The notes: generated by a model not told the origin, from the sequence alone. DNA of 64,000 nt from JABDEZ01 sp965276955 (GCA_965276955.1 CBDIBP010000041.1:62001-126000); one strand, 5' to 3'. Counted from the stretch's first letter, positions 18,834 through 28,097 are shown. A program made the numbers and translations.

Positions 18834-19562
18834 ATGAGAATATTAGAAAAGATAAAGCTGGCCCACAGGGCATATACTTATAAAACAAGGTACGACATAG
18901 GCGGTATAAAGTTTGCGTTGGCATCAGTAAAGAAGTATGATACTGTTATGGACATCGGTTCGCACAAAGCGGGCTATCTCTATTATTTTCAGCAATTAGT
19001 AGGTGCACAGGGTAAAGTATATGCCTTCGAGCCGCAGACGGTATTGTTCCAGTACCTCACCAAAATAAGGAACCTTTTTGGTTGGGATAATGTGACCGTT
19101 GAGCACTTAGCCCTCTCAGACCAGCAAGGCAATGTTACCCTATACGTGCCATGCAACAAGCACGGCGACTCATCACCGGGCGCTACAATAGTGAACAACC
19201 TAGACAGGAAGGACATCAGTATCACACAGGAAATAGGCACTAATACCCTCGACCTTTATTGCAAGGCTCATAACCTAACCCCTAATTTTCTGAAAATAGA
19301 TGTGGAGGGCAATGAACTAAAAGTATTCAAAGGTGGAGTAGACACCCTTAAAAAACACAAGCCTAAAATACTTTTCGAATGCGAGGCCCAGCACGTAGGC
19401 CGCGAGCAGGTACTGGAAACGTTCAAATATCTGGAAGACTTGGGCTACACCGGCCGTTTCATCCTCGGCGATAAGTTCTTACCCCTATTAGAGTTTACCT
19501 TTGAGAAATACCAGGACCTCAACAAGAAAGATACTTATTGCAATAACTTCATTTTTGAGTAG
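18834..19562 (+). CDS. FkbM family SAM-dependent methyltransferase
   Basis: 242 residues. The SAM-binding motif MDIGSHKAGY is near residue 45, acidic motif II is YAFEPQ, and the family signature LKIDVEGNE is near residue 160. FkbM-type enzymes O-methylate sugars or natural products; here the target is unknown, with cell-surface glycans a reasonable guess. Promoter-like TATCTTTA lies about 60 bases upstream (one mismatch from TAnnTTTG). The stop overlaps the end of a small opposing open frame. Confidence 0.9.
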   Translation: MRILEKIKLAHRAYTYKTRYDIGGIKFALASVKKYDTVMDIGSHKAGYLYYFQQLVGAQGKVYAFEPQTVLFQYLTKIRNLFGWDNVTVEHLALSDQQGNVTLYVPCNKHGDSSPGATIVNNLDRKDISITQEIGTNTLDLYCKAHNLTPNFLKIDVEGNELKVFKGGVDTLKKHKPKILFECEAQHVGREQVLETFKYLEDLGYTGRFILGDKFLPLLEFTFEKYQDLNKKDTYCNNFIFE

Positions 19563-19758
19563 CCATATCGTTTACATTTACTTGAGTAAGTAAGGATGGC
19601 GTGCCCCTGTAGCGGCTAAAGCTTTGTAGGAAATTATCAATATACAATAATGCGCTTCGTAGATGCGCCACGTACTCATCTACCTCAGCTGAGCCCATAT
19701 TCAGCCACCTTTTTGCCTGCCCGTCATAGCTGTCAAAGTTGGGGAACCATTCAGGCAA
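19549..19758 (-). pseudogene. Unidentified open frame, possible gene remnant
   Basis: A 69-codon frame beginning at a TTG; in-frame sequence without an ATG extends about 20 codons further upstream to a stop. Composition looks protein-like (for example PEWFPNFDSYDGQAKRWLNM) rather than random, and it ends convergently with the FkbM gene. I do not recognise the family. It may be the 3' end of a gene whose 5' part has been lost. It sits beside an inverted repeat and a dispersed repeat copy. Low confidence. Confidence 0.3.
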
Positions 19759-19852
19759 AACCAGTGGCCCATGATCACGGCTTGCGCTAATACGCCGTAG
19801 AGCTATCTTTTTTGAACGCGGGCTATTTCAAAAAAGTGGCCTTTTTTCTTTG

Positions 19853-19890
19853 CTTCGTTTCTTTTTTGGCCAAGCAAAAAAGAAATGAAG
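19853..19890. repeat. 16-bp inverted repeat
   Basis: Arms 19853-19868 and 19875-19890 pair with one mismatch around the loop GCCAAG. The right arm runs straight into a repeat (19882-19904) that also occurs near 15700. It may be a mobile palindromic element or a terminator-like structure. Confidence 0.65.
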
Positions 19891-19904
19891 GTTCTCGCGA
19901 ATGC
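19882..19904 (+). repeat. Dispersed 23-base repeat, copy 2
   Basis: Second copy of the repeat at 15700-15722 (three mismatches). It overlaps the right arm of the inverted repeat at 19853-19890. Confidence 0.5.
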
Positions 19905-19946
19905 TATTTGAACTGTAGGAATATTACATCAGTATACACGTCAACC

Positions 19947-22142
19947 CTACACCACCACCAAACCATACTTATACATCGTATTCACCGGCTTGTTATCCCA
20001 GAATAGCTCAAAGTCTTCCAGGCCGGCGGCCTCGTAGCTGTCCTTTACTTCCTGGTAAGTGTATGTTTTTATATTGCTGATGCTCAGCAATTGCAATATG
20101 TCGGCCAGCCAGGTACCCTGCTCGCGACTCACCTGTATGGTAGCCGTTTCCTGCAGGCTTTGTATGGTAAGTGCAGTCATTTCCCACTGCATCCCTTTCT
20201 TCGATTTGGTGTAGTGTTCCACCGCTGGTTGCCTTCCCAGCCACACTACTTTGGCTGTAGGCTTAGGGGCCACATATTCATCTGCTGTCAGGGCGGCCAC
20301 TATAAAGTCGGGTGCCACCCTTGTCTTTGGCACTTTGAACTCGAACCATTTCTGCAGCGGGTAGTCCAGGCAGGTGCCGTGCATATAGTTGAGCAGCGAT
20401 TTCTTTAAGCCGTAGCTAAAGGTCTCATGCTCGGCGCCTGTAGGGTCTACGTGTTCTATATCATTGTTGGCAAAAGCGCCTATCAGTTCTGTTTTTTTCT
20501 GCACCTTATATTTTGCGGGGTCCATACCCACAGGGCTATGTGCGGTCATGGCAAACTGGTGCCAGAAAGCGCTTTGCAGTATACCTGCGGCAAACATCTG
20601 CCGCACCATCTCCAGGCTGTCTACGGTCTCCTGCTCCGTTTGTGTGGGGAACCCATACATCAGGTAGGCATGCACCATTATACCCGCCTCGGTAAAGTGT
20701 TTGTTCACCCTTGCTACCTGCGCTACGGTTATTCCTTTTTGTATCAGCTCCAGCAACCTGTCGCTGGCTACTTCCAGCCCGCCGCTTACCGCTATGCACC
20801 CACTTGCTTTCAGCAGCAGACACAGGTCTCGCGTAAAGGCTTTCTCAAAGCGCACATTTGTCCACCAGCTCACTACCAGTCTGCGGCGCAGTATCTCTAT
20901 GGCCAGCGCCCGCATCAGCGCGGGTGGGGCAGCCTCATCCACAAAGTGGAAGCCATTTTGCCCTGTCTGGGCTATTATTTCCTCCATACGGTCGCACAGC
21001 AGGCTGGCCGTTATGGGTTCATATACTTTTATATAGTCCAGGCTTATGTCGCAAAAAGTACACTTGCCCCAGTAGCAGCCATGCGCCATTGTCAGCTTGT
21101 TCCAGCGTCCATCGCTCCACAAGCTGTGCATCGGGTTCACTACCTCTATGGCGCTTATGTATTGGTCCAGCAGCAGGTCACTATAGTCTGGCGTGCCCAC
21201 CTGGCCTTGCTTGTAGTCGCTACAGGCCGGGTTGTTCATATAAGCCACCTGCCCATCGGTATACACAAAGGTGCGTTTCAGTTCCGTTTCCGGTATATGG
21301 CCTTCTATATACTGCACCAGGTTCTCAATAGGGCTCTCACCGTCATCCAGCGTTATATAGTCCACACACTCGAATACTCGTGCATCCTTCAGCTGTCGCA
21401 GTTCAGTATTAGGAAAACCGCCGCCCATGGCCACTTTGGCCTGTGGGTACTTTTGTTTTATATATTGCCCGCAGCGCAGCCCTGCATACAGGTTGCCGGG
21501 GAAGGGTACCGATATGGCCACCAGTCGTGGCTGCACCTCCTGCATGTACTTATCCAGTATATCCAGCAGTATAGTATCTATATAGGTGTAGGGTGCCTGT
21601 AGCGCCGTATACAGCTCGTCAAAACTGTTAGCGCTGCGCGACAGCCGCTCTGCATACCTGCTCAGCCCAAAGTGCGCATCTATGCAGCCGGTGATGAAGT
21701 CCGTAAGGTCCTCCAGGTACATGGTGGCTATGTGCTTGGCCTTGTCTTGCAGGCCCATAGTGCCAAAAGCAAGGTTCAGGTCATCTATCTGCGCAAATCT
21801 GTCCGCCTCTGGCAGCCAGTTCCTTTTGGCTATGCGGTGTGCCAGAGTAGGGTTCTTTCCTTGCAGGAATAGTACCACATCGTCCACCGTACCTATATAA
21901 TCATCGCGCAGGGCTAAAATTCGTTTTATGTTTTCTGTTCTGTCTGTCTGTTCACTCGCCTGGGCAAACAACTCCGTAAGCCCTTGTTTAGAGAACAGGC
22001 GTAAAGTTACCTCTATTCCCAGGTCGGCCTGGAAAGACGTGATATTGCGGGTATTTAAAAATCCTTTTAGGTATGCGGTTGCAGGGTAGGGGGTGTTCAG
22101 CTGGGTGAAGGGGGGCGTAAATAAGAAAACAGATGAACTCAT
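19947..22142 (-). CDS. B12-binding domain radical SAM protein
   Basis: 731 residues. The ATG at 22140-22142 gives MSSSVFLFTPPFTQLNTPYPA, a typical start for this class; an upstream in-frame ATG adds 26 unconvincing residues. The middle third contains a cobalamin-binding-like Rossmann segment (SVPFPGNLYAGL, VAMGGGFPNTE, DGESPIENL). The radical SAM core follows with HGCYWGKCTFCD, in which cysteines are spaced CX4CX2C rather than the canonical CX3CX2C. Further core motifs include SGGLEVASDRLL and LMYGFPTQTE. The C-terminal 150 residues are unassigned. It belongs to the COG1032-like proteins of unknown reaction; neighbours give no substrate. Confidence 0.88.
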   Translation of the reverse strand: MSSSVFLFTPPFTQLNTPYPATAYLKGFLNTRNITSFQADLGIEVTLRLFSKQGLTELFAQASEQTDRTENIKRILALRDDYIGTVDDVVLFLQGKNPTLAHRIAKRNWLPEADRFAQIDDLNLAFGTMGLQDKAKHIATMYLEDLTDFITGCIDAHFGLSRYAERLSRSANSFDELYTALQAPYTYIDTILLDILDKYMQEVQPRLVAISVPFPGNLYAGLRCGQYIKQKYPQAKVAMGGGFPNTELRQLKDARVFECVDYITLDDGESPIENLVQYIEGHIPETELKRTFVYTDGQVAYMNNPACSDYKQGQVGTPDYSDLLLDQYISAIEVVNPMHSLWSDGRWNKLTMAHGCYWGKCTFCDISLDYIKVYEPITASLLCDRMEEIIAQTGQNGFHFVDEAAPPALMRALAIEILRRRLVVSWWTNVRFEKAFTRDLCLLLKASGCIAVSGGLEVASDRLLELIQKGITVAQVARVNKHFTEAGIMVHAYLMYGFPTQTEQETVDSLEMVRQMFAAGILQSAFWHQFAMTAHSPVGMDPAKYKVQKKTELIGAFANNDIEHVDPTGAEHETFSYGLKKSLLNYMHGTCLDYPLQKWFEFKVPKTRVAPDFIVAALTADEYVAPKPTAKVVWLGRQPAVEHYTKSKKGMQWEMTALTIQSLQETATIQVSREQGTWLADILQLLSISNIKTYTYQEVKDSYEAAGLEDFELFWDNKPVNTMYKYGLVVV

Positions 22143-22427
22143 TATGTATGCAAAATTACAGGATCCAAGGGATAATATTCCCCGGAAATATCTGGTAAAT
22201 GTTGAGATTATTCTACACAAATTAAAAATATTTTAATGTAATTATAAATGTAATAATAAATATTTGAAAAATTGGATCATTCTATTCATTAAATAGTATT
22301 TTTGTGGCCATATATAATTTGTTCTCAATTAAAACCATATAAAAGAAGTTTTTAGCACATGCAAATAAATAAATTAATTACAATTAAGTAATTTATTATA
22401 TGGCATGGTGTTTTTTTATCAAAATAC

Positions 22428-23708
22428 ATGAATTTGCGCGGCCGGACCTATCTGAAACAATTACACTTGCCTTTTTTACAGAATTTCTATTACATCCCTA
22501 AACTTCAAAATTTAGTAGCTGATAAGGGGAATACATATTTTAGGCAACTTACAGGCCTCAGAGCTATAGCAGCATACATGGTGTTTACCTGCCACTATAT
22601 ATATGTGTATCAAAACAGGCTTCCGGGTACATTATATGCTATGCTGGGCGAAACCCATGTAGGTGTAACTGTATTTTTTGTTTTAAGTGGTTTTTTGATA
22701 GCGCATCGGTACCTCGATAAAGTGGAGCGTTCCGCAAAATGGTTGTGGCAATATATGGTAAATAGAGTAGCCAGGATATACCCTATGTACTTCCTTGTCA
22801 CTACCTTTACATTCATATGCTTTTATTTTGCTCCGTCTTTAATGGAAGAAGGGCAGGTAAAAGAAGTATCACCATTCTCTGTTTACTTATTGAACATAAC
22901 TTTTCTACGTGGCTTTTTCAACGATTTTCGGTTTACAGGAGTAGGTCAGGGTTGGTCATTGACCGTAGAGGAATGTTTTTATGTACTGGCGCCCGCTATA
23001 TTTCTATTACGTAAAAAAATAAAGCTGTGGCTAATGCCTGTCCTATTCGTTTCAATAGCAACTATTCTGTTGTTGATCTTTAAGAATGTGAATTTCTATG
23101 GCTTTTTTCACACCGCTTTCTTTGTGTATTATTATACTTTTTTTGGCAGGTGTATTGAGTTTTTTATAGGCATACAAATAGCAATAACCTTAAAAAAGCG
23201 TGCGTATATTGCACATGCAGGGTGGTGGTACACCTTTGTCGGTACCTTGGGAATAACACTGTGCCTGTATGCATATACCTTCTTTAAGTACAGCGAGACA
23301 GACCTTCATATTGTATTTTACCGCACAGTGCTGAACAATATTTTCTGTGCAGTATCTGTTGGCCTCCTGCTTTATGGCCTGCTTACTGAGCAGACCGCAC
23401 TACGCCGCATGTTATCTACATCCATATTTAAGACTCTGGGCAAAAGTTCCTACATATTTTATCTCATACACCTTGGTGTCCCTTTCGAGTTGTTGGCCAG
23501 CATATTTGCACCATCGTGGTACAAAATGTCTTTGATGTTCGTTATTCTAAATATAATAGCTGTGCTATTGTACAGATTTGTAGAGCAGCCATTGAATATC
23601 TATTTGCGCACCCACCTGTCTCCGAGAAAGGACAGTAAACCCTTGCGCACTACACGCATGCCTCACCTTACTATTATACCTACTGCCACTGCGTCATCTG
23701 CTCATTGA
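22428..23708 (+). CDS. Acyltransferase 3 family membrane protein (OafA-like)
   Basis: 426 residues with about ten membrane helices, inner membrane. The N-terminal motif FRQLTGLRAIAAYMVFTCH (catalytic-type His) and GVTVFFVLSGFLI with the RIYPMYF segment are diagnostic of acyltransferase 3, which acetylates surface sugars or lipids. About 35 residues precede the core, so a later start is possible. The upstream 200 bases are very AT-rich. No glycan cluster accompanies it. Confidence 0.9.
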   Translation: MNLRGRTYLKQLHLPFLQNFYYIPKLQNLVADKGNTYFRQLTGLRAIAAYMVFTCHYIYVYQNRLPGTLYAMLGETHVGVTVFFVLSGFLIAHRYLDKVERSAKWLWQYMVNRVARIYPMYFLVTTFTFICFYFAPSLMEEGQVKEVSPFSVYLLNITFLRGFFNDFRFTGVGQGWSLTVEECFYVLAPAIFLLRKKIKLWLMPVLFVSIATILLLIFKNVNFYGFFHTAFFVYYYTFFGRCIEFFIGIQIAITLKKRAYIAHAGWWYTFVGTLGITLCLYAYTFFKYSETDLHIVFYRTVLNNIFCAVSVGLLLYGLLTEQTALRRMLSTSIFKTLGKSSYIFYLIHLGVPFELLASIFAPSWYKMSLMFVILNIIAVLLYRFVEQPLNIYLRTHLSPRKDSKPLRTTRMPHLTIIPTATASSAH

Positions 23709-23855
23709 TTCATCTACAGTAGGAGAAGCGGAACATATAAATTCTGCCAATGCTCAGAAACGGGAATAAAACAGAAGAGTTGCCTTTGATGATTTCTTAA
23801 CTCGAGCGGAACTCAAACTAAATGCCTATCATAAAACTAATTTATACTTTTCTCT

Positions 23856-24314
23856 ATGGCGGATGTGCATGATATGAATACGCGAAGTTATAACATGAGT
23901 CGGATTAGGAGCAAAAACACAAAACCGGAATTGCTGGTAAGGAAATTTTTATTTTCACAAGGTTATAGATTTAGAGTCCATCAAAAAGAATTACCAGGGA
24001 AACCCGATATTGTTTTGAAAAAATATAAAACAATTGTTCTTATACACGGATGTTTCTGGCACCAACATGATAATTGTAAATATGCAGCAATTCCACAAAC
24101 CCGGACTGATTACTGGCTGCCAAAGCTGAAAAAAAACAAAGAAAATGATATTATTAACAATGCTAAGCTTGTAGATTTAGGATGGGATGTTATTACAATA
24201 TATGAATGTCAACTAAAGAAAAATAATGTTGAAAATACATTCATAGAATTAACTAAACGACTATACAACAAATTATACTTTAAATGTGAGGCCCTAAAAA
24301 TTTATCTCCGTTAA
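23856..24314 (+). CDS. vsr: Very short patch repair (Vsr) DNA mismatch endonuclease
   Basis: Nicks DNA 5' of T in T:G mismatches arising from deaminated 5-methylcytosine. 152 residues. The start MADVHDMNTRSYNM matches classic Vsr proteins. Catalytic Asp is in GKPDIV, the His/Phe/Trp cluster in HGCFWHQHDNC, and zinc ligands (Cys, His, Cys plus Cys in YECQL) are all present. It converges on the nuclease gene and overlaps it by 35 bases. The partner cytosine-5 methyltransferase lies 1 kb away. Codon use is AT-rich, like the rest of the island. Confidence 0.95.
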   Translation: MADVHDMNTRSYNMSRIRSKNTKPELLVRKFLFSQGYRFRVHQKELPGKPDIVLKKYKTIVLIHGCFWHQHDNCKYAAIPQTRTDYWLPKLKKNKENDIINNAKLVDLGWDVITIYECQLKKNNVENTFIELTKRLYNKLYFKCEALKIYLR

Positions 24315-25275
24315 AATGTATAAGATGTTCTGGATTATCCGCTGTCCATACCTCACTTTCCCAAGCAATATCGAGTATATACTTCTTGAAATCCGTTTTT
24401 GAGGTAAATGCCGTTACAAATATTAGATCAGCAGTACAAGTCTTTAATAATTTCTTAAGCTCAAAAATCCTTTCTTCACTCATCGGACCAGAACTATAAA
24501 CAGCCTCAATTAAGTATAACCAATTTTTATCCTTCTGATAAGCAACAATATCAGGAAGCTCGTCATGCATTAATTCGAAAAAGTTTAATTCTTTTAAAAG
24601 TTCGTCATTACGATAAAGCATTTTATTACTTGTGTCCCCAATATAAAGTATTTCACAGCCGTGTCCGAAACGAGGAAGAAACTCTTCGATGATTTCTCTT
24701 TGCAATTGATTGTGGCCACCTTGTGAAAACTCTAATGTTTTACCATCAGGCATCTTTATCGGTATCTTAGGCATGTCTTTTTTGCGCACTAATATTTCGG
24801 TTAGAGACGGTCTGTTCTTTAGGAAAAGCTTGAGTTTAATATCCCATTGAGGCCCCCCATAGTTTAAAAGTAAATTTCTGAACTCCGAATTCAACGTGTA
24901 TCCCCTAGTTGGGTCATTGGTTGCTGCATTGGGATTTTTTGCGCTATTTAAAATAAGATCACTTAGAATTAACAACTTTAAGTGTTTCCTTCTTACATCA
25001 TCATATGAGCCAGATGAGATATTTTCTTCATAATGTTCATTTTCGAATTTAATGATATCTCTTGTTTTTAAATGTCTGTTCTCATTTTGTCCTTTTGCTT
25101 CTTTCCACGATTTGGTTACACCTGCAACTGCAAGAAAGCACATAGCCATACTTTGTAGTCCTTTCTCGGTTTTTTTATCAAATGGGATGCCGACTTGTTG
25201 CAATATATCAATTGCTTCATTGATCAGTTTTTGATTTAAAACGCTTTTAGTTGACTTAGAGATAAAAACCTTCAT
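24280..25275 (-). CDS. Type II restriction endonuclease, BsuBI/PstI family
   Basis: 331 residues. The C-terminal half shows the family's conserved run: YIGDTSNKMLY, HDELPDIVAY, LIEAVYSSGPMSEERI (PD-x-ExK-like metal site), FVTAF, DIAWESEVWTADNPEHLIHFNG and GPHI at the end. Prototypes BsuBI and PstI cut CTGCAG, but specificity here cannot be read. It lies 10 bases behind the methyltransferase gene on the same strand, so it is expressed after it. AT-rich, suggesting transfer. Confidence 0.93.
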   Translation of the reverse strand: MKVFISKSTKSVLNQKLINEAIDILQQVGIPFDKKTEKGLQSMAMCFLAVAGVTKSWKEAKGQNENRHLKTRDIIKFENEHYEENISSGSYDDVRRKHLKLLILSDLILNSAKNPNAATNDPTRGYTLNSEFRNLLLNYGGPQWDIKLKLFLKNRPSLTEILVRKKDMPKIPIKMPDGKTLEFSQGGHNQLQREIIEEFLPRFGHGCEILYIGDTSNKMLYRNDELLKELNFFELMHDELPDIVAYQKDKNWLYLIEAVYSSGPMSEERIFELKKLLKTCTADLIFVTAFTSKTDFKKYILDIAWESEVWTADNPEHLIHFNGDKFLGPHI

Positions 25276-25285
25276 TAAGTATAAA

Positions 25286-26275
25286 TTAAAACAGCAGATT
25301 ATTTACTTTATAGGATACTGTTTGCGGGTTATGATAACATTCTTTTACAGACATTGCAATTTTATATGCTAACAATGGTGGGACCGCATTTCCCACCTGA
25401 TTGAACTTGCTTGTTTCATTACCTACAAATTCAAACCAATCAGGAAAACTTTGTAACCTTGATGCTTCTTCTAATAGCAGTCTGCGTCTTCGCCCATCTG
25501 GTAGTCGTACCCGATGCATATCGCCTGTTGCTCCAGCTAAATTACGACAGGTTAATGTCCTTGCAGGCTTATGAGGATATAGGTCTCTTGGATTAACACA
25601 GTCAGAGGCTTTCTCATATTTTGCAATATATGTATCCTGTGCAGCATTTAGGAATTTACTGTTTTCGGGGACAGTACACATAATGTCACCTATAGCTTCA
25701 CCCACTGTCGTTTTAATACTATTCTCTATAGGAAACTTAAATCCAGATTTATGGCCAATAACAAATAGACGTTCTCTATTTTGTGGCACACCATATTTTA
25801 CAGCGTTTAATAACTTATAGTCTATATCATATCCTAGCGTTGAAAGTTCCTGGATTACAATTTCAAAATACCACTTGTTACTATACAACAATCCTCTTAC
25901 GTTTTCAAAGACGAAAATTTCGGGTTTCACTTTTTTTACGGCATCAATATATATAGGAAAACCATTTCTCGAATCATCAACTCCTTTCTGATGGCCGCCA
26001 ACACTAAAAGGCTGACAAGGTGGCCCCCCAATTATTATTTGTGCATCCGGATAAATATAAGTTTGATCAAGTTTAATATTATAGCACTCTCCTTGTAAAT
26101 TATGATTATATGTTTCGGAAGCAGATTTGTCCATTTCAAAGCCTATCGTTTTATATCCTGCTGCTTCAAAACCTAATGATAGTCCGCCACACCCGGCAAA
26201 TAGGTCAAGTACTATTTCTTTTTCTGTAATTTTTGGTCTTAATAATTTATTGATATGTTCAACATATTTCATCAT
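25286..26275 (-). CDS. DNA (cytosine-5-)-methyltransferase of a type II R-M system
   Basis: 329 residues. Canonical m5C motifs in order: I DLFAGCGGLSLGFEAAG, IV GGPPCQPFSVGG with catalytic Cys, VI ENVRG, VIII QNRERLFVIG, target-recognition region, and X GNAVPPLLA. First gene of an M-R operon, so protection precedes cutting; Vsr faces it from the other side. Start MMKYVE: either ATG is possible. Prototype BsuBI/PstI nucleases are paired with N6-adenine methyltransferases, so a cytosine-5 enzyme here is notable. Confidence 0.95.
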   Translation of the reverse strand: MMKYVEHINKLLRPKITEKEIVLDLFAGCGGLSLGFEAAGYKTIGFEMDKSASETYNHNLQGECYNIKLDQTYIYPDAQIIIGGPPCQPFSVGGHQKGVDDSRNGFPIYIDAVKKVKPEIFVFENVRGLLYSNKWYFEIVIQELSTLGYDIDYKLLNAVKYGVPQNRERLFVIGHKSGFKFPIENSIKTTVGEAIGDIMCTVPENSKFLNAAQDTYIAKYEKASDCVNPRDLYPHKPARTLTCRNLAGATGDMHRVRLPDGRRRRLLLEEASRLQSFPDWFEFVGNETSKFNQVGNAVPPLLAYKIAMSVKECYHNPQTVSYKVNNLLF

Positions 26276-26513
26276 TGTAAAGCTATACTACTTTGTTTTA
26301 AAACGTCCATCTCCTAAATTAATTTTATCCACTTTTTGTTGATACTTGATGTTTATATTAGCTTAATACACACAAGGCCATTTGTGTCTATCAAAACTGC
26401 CGGTCTCTAACCGGAATTAGAGGACCTAATGCTGAATATTAGTTAATGAACAGTATTCCCCAGCTCAGTAAACATAACATCTCGCGTCGTAGGCCTCCCA
26501 ATTGCCAGCAACA

Positions 26514-26555
26514 CCATATTTCATTTAAAACATGTGTATATCTCCTCAGGTTATT
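26514..26555 (+). repeat. Dispersed 42-base repeat, copy 1
   Basis: Begins CCATATTTCAT and ends GGTTATT. About 36 of 42 positions match 30496-30537 when one small gap each way is allowed. Both copies are intergenic. Confidence 0.5.
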
Positions 26556-26616
26556 GCCCCAGCCATTATAAATTGCATCCTTAGATCATAGACCAAAACA
26601 ACACGCTATGGACTTA

Positions 26617-26658
26617 ATATAAAATGGGAGCAGAATATCTTCCGCTCCCATTTTATAT
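26617..26658 (-). terminator. Terminator of the small secreted protein gene
   Basis: Perfect 15-bp stem (26617-26631 with 26644-26658) around a 12-base loop, about 40 bases behind the stop of the gene at 26697-26933. Confidence 0.8.
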
Positions 26659-26696
26659 TTGTAAACCTATTGATATGGTAACAAGCCTATTTTATA

Positions 26697-26933
26697 TTAT
26701 TTGGCAGGCTCCTGCTGGTTCAGCGAACGTTGTTGGCTATTCATCTTTCGTTGTTTCTTATGCATTTTACGTTGCTTTTTATCCATTTTGGCCTGCCTGT
26801 TGTCTATTTTTTCCTGGTGTTTATCGGCACGCATCTCTGTACGTTCGTCTTTTTTGCTTTGTACCTGCTCTTGTGCAAAAGATGACGTGCATCCTATAGT
26901 AGCAACTAACGCTATGATCATGTATTTTCTCAT
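26697..26933 (-). CDS. Small secreted Lys/Gln/Met-rich protein
   Basis: 78 residues. Signal peptide MRKYMIIALVATIGCTSSFAQ (Cys at 15 could be a lipobox, though the -1 to -3 residues are poor). The mature part is highly charged, with near-repeats built on K/M-x-KKQRKM (about residues 45-65) and likely one long helix. No family recognised. It has its own hairpin terminator, which supports a real transcript. Confidence 0.7.
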   Translation of the reverse strand: MRKYMIIALVATIGCTSSFAQEQVQSKKDERTEMRADKHQEKIDNRQAKMDKKQRKMHKKQRKMNSQQRSLNQQEPAK

Positions 26934-27239
26934 ACAGTGTTACAAACAATAACCGTTCCATAAAACATTTTTATATTTCAAAACTAAAGATTAACAATGA
27001 ATAACATATTTACACATCTCTTAACATTTATATTCTTATCTTCATAGGGTTACAAAAATGTAGCATTTTAATTTTATCGCGTCTGTATTGATCTCTCACC
27101 CTTATCGGTTCTCGTTTGTAATTTCTGGTTGGTTTTTTTGCACTTCTCTTTAGTAGCTTTTATTAGTGTTCATATCACATACTGGTGCCTGCAAGTTTCC
27201 TTCCGATCAGGTTCATTCTCATTTTTTTAAATAACAGTT

Positions 27240-28010
27240 ATGTTTATCCTGCTTTTTTTTATTGCCATCTGGTACCTGTCGCTATTCTCGCAAACTTTTT
27301 TTCATCATCGCTATGCCTCTCACAATGCCTTTAAAATGAGCAAAGGGTGGGAGCGTTTTTTCTTTGTGTTCACTTACATCACACAAGGCTCCCACTACAT
27401 GAGCCCTCGCGCCTATGCTATCATGCACCGCCTGCACCATGCCTATACCGATACTGATCAGGATCCGCACTCGCCAAATTTCTCATCAAATATCTTTTCT
27501 ATGATGTGGCGCACCCGCAACATTTATAAAAGCATTTTCAAAGGGCAACTCCCTGTAGAGGACAAGTTCCTCAAGAACCTGCCAGAGTGGTCTGCATTCG
27601 ACCGTTGGGCCAATTCAGCCATATCACGCTTATTGTGGGCGGCCGTATATATTGGCATCTTTATAGTTTTTTCTACTTCACCGTGGCAGTATCTGTTACT
27701 GCCTGTCATCCTTACAATGGGGGCTTTTCATGGCGCCATCATCAACTGGTTCGCACATAAGTTCGGTTATAAGAATTTTATACTCAAAAACACTTCAGAG
27801 AACCTTATATCGGTAGATTTTCTGATGCTGGGCGAATCATATCACAACAATCACCACAAGCACCCCTCTGCCATCAACTTTGGTGTTAGGTGGCACGAAC
27901 TGGATCCCGTATACCCGGTCATCCTTTTTCTCAACTGGCTGCACGTTATAAAGATACCCAAGCTGACCCCGGTGGTGAGTACACCGTTAGTAACCCGGCG
28001 TAGCAGGTGA
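27240..28010 (+). CDS. Acyl-CoA / fatty acid desaturase
   Basis: 256-residue membrane di-iron enzyme that introduces a double bond into fatty acyl chains. All three histidine boxes are present: HHRYASH (about 22-28), HRLHH (about 64-68) and YHNNHH (about 201-206). Four membrane helices are predicted. Slightly shorter than typical delta-9 desaturases and lacking a cytochrome b5 domain. It is followed by a long AT-rich hairpin. Probably tunes membrane fluidity. Confidence 0.92.
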   Translation: MFILLFFIAIWYLSLFSQTFFHHRYASHNAFKMSKGWERFFFVFTYITQGSHYMSPRAYAIMHRLHHAYTDTDQDPHSPNFSSNIFSMMWRTRNIYKSIFKGQLPVEDKFLKNLPEWSAFDRWANSAISRLLWAAVYIGIFIVFSTSPWQYLLLPVILTMGAFHGAIINWFAHKFGYKNFILKNTSENLISVDFLMLGESYHNNHHKHPSAINFGVRWHELDPVYPVILFLNWLHVIKIPKLTPVVSTPLVTRRSR

Positions 28011-28097
28011 TTTGTGCACGCGAGGGCGGCCCTTCCTGCTTCATTTAGGTTTGCCTGAAGATATACCTTAATAGAGTAAAACCATTTTAATAAAGCG

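Larger units (their letters stand above)
19563..19946. other. Gene-poor interval with inverted repeat
   Basis: About 380 bases between the FkbM and radical SAM genes. It holds the possible gene remnant, a 16-bp AT-rich inverted repeat, and one copy of a 23-base dispersed repeat. No confident gene. Confidence 0.5.
26276..26696. other. Intergenic region beside the R-M island
   Basis: About 420 bases without a convincing gene. It contains the methyltransferase promoter region, one copy of a 42-base dispersed repeat (26514-26555), and a strong terminator at 26617-26658. Confidence 0.6.

Noticed and set aside
19812..20006. 64-codon plus-strand frame over the inverted repeat
   Set aside because: Low-complexity translation of the repeat (FFLCFVSFLAKQKR type), and it runs into the 3' end of the radical SAM gene.
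20427..21602. 391-codon frame antisense to the radical SAM gene
   Set aside because: No recognisable domain; the opposite strand encodes a complete, motif-bearing protein.
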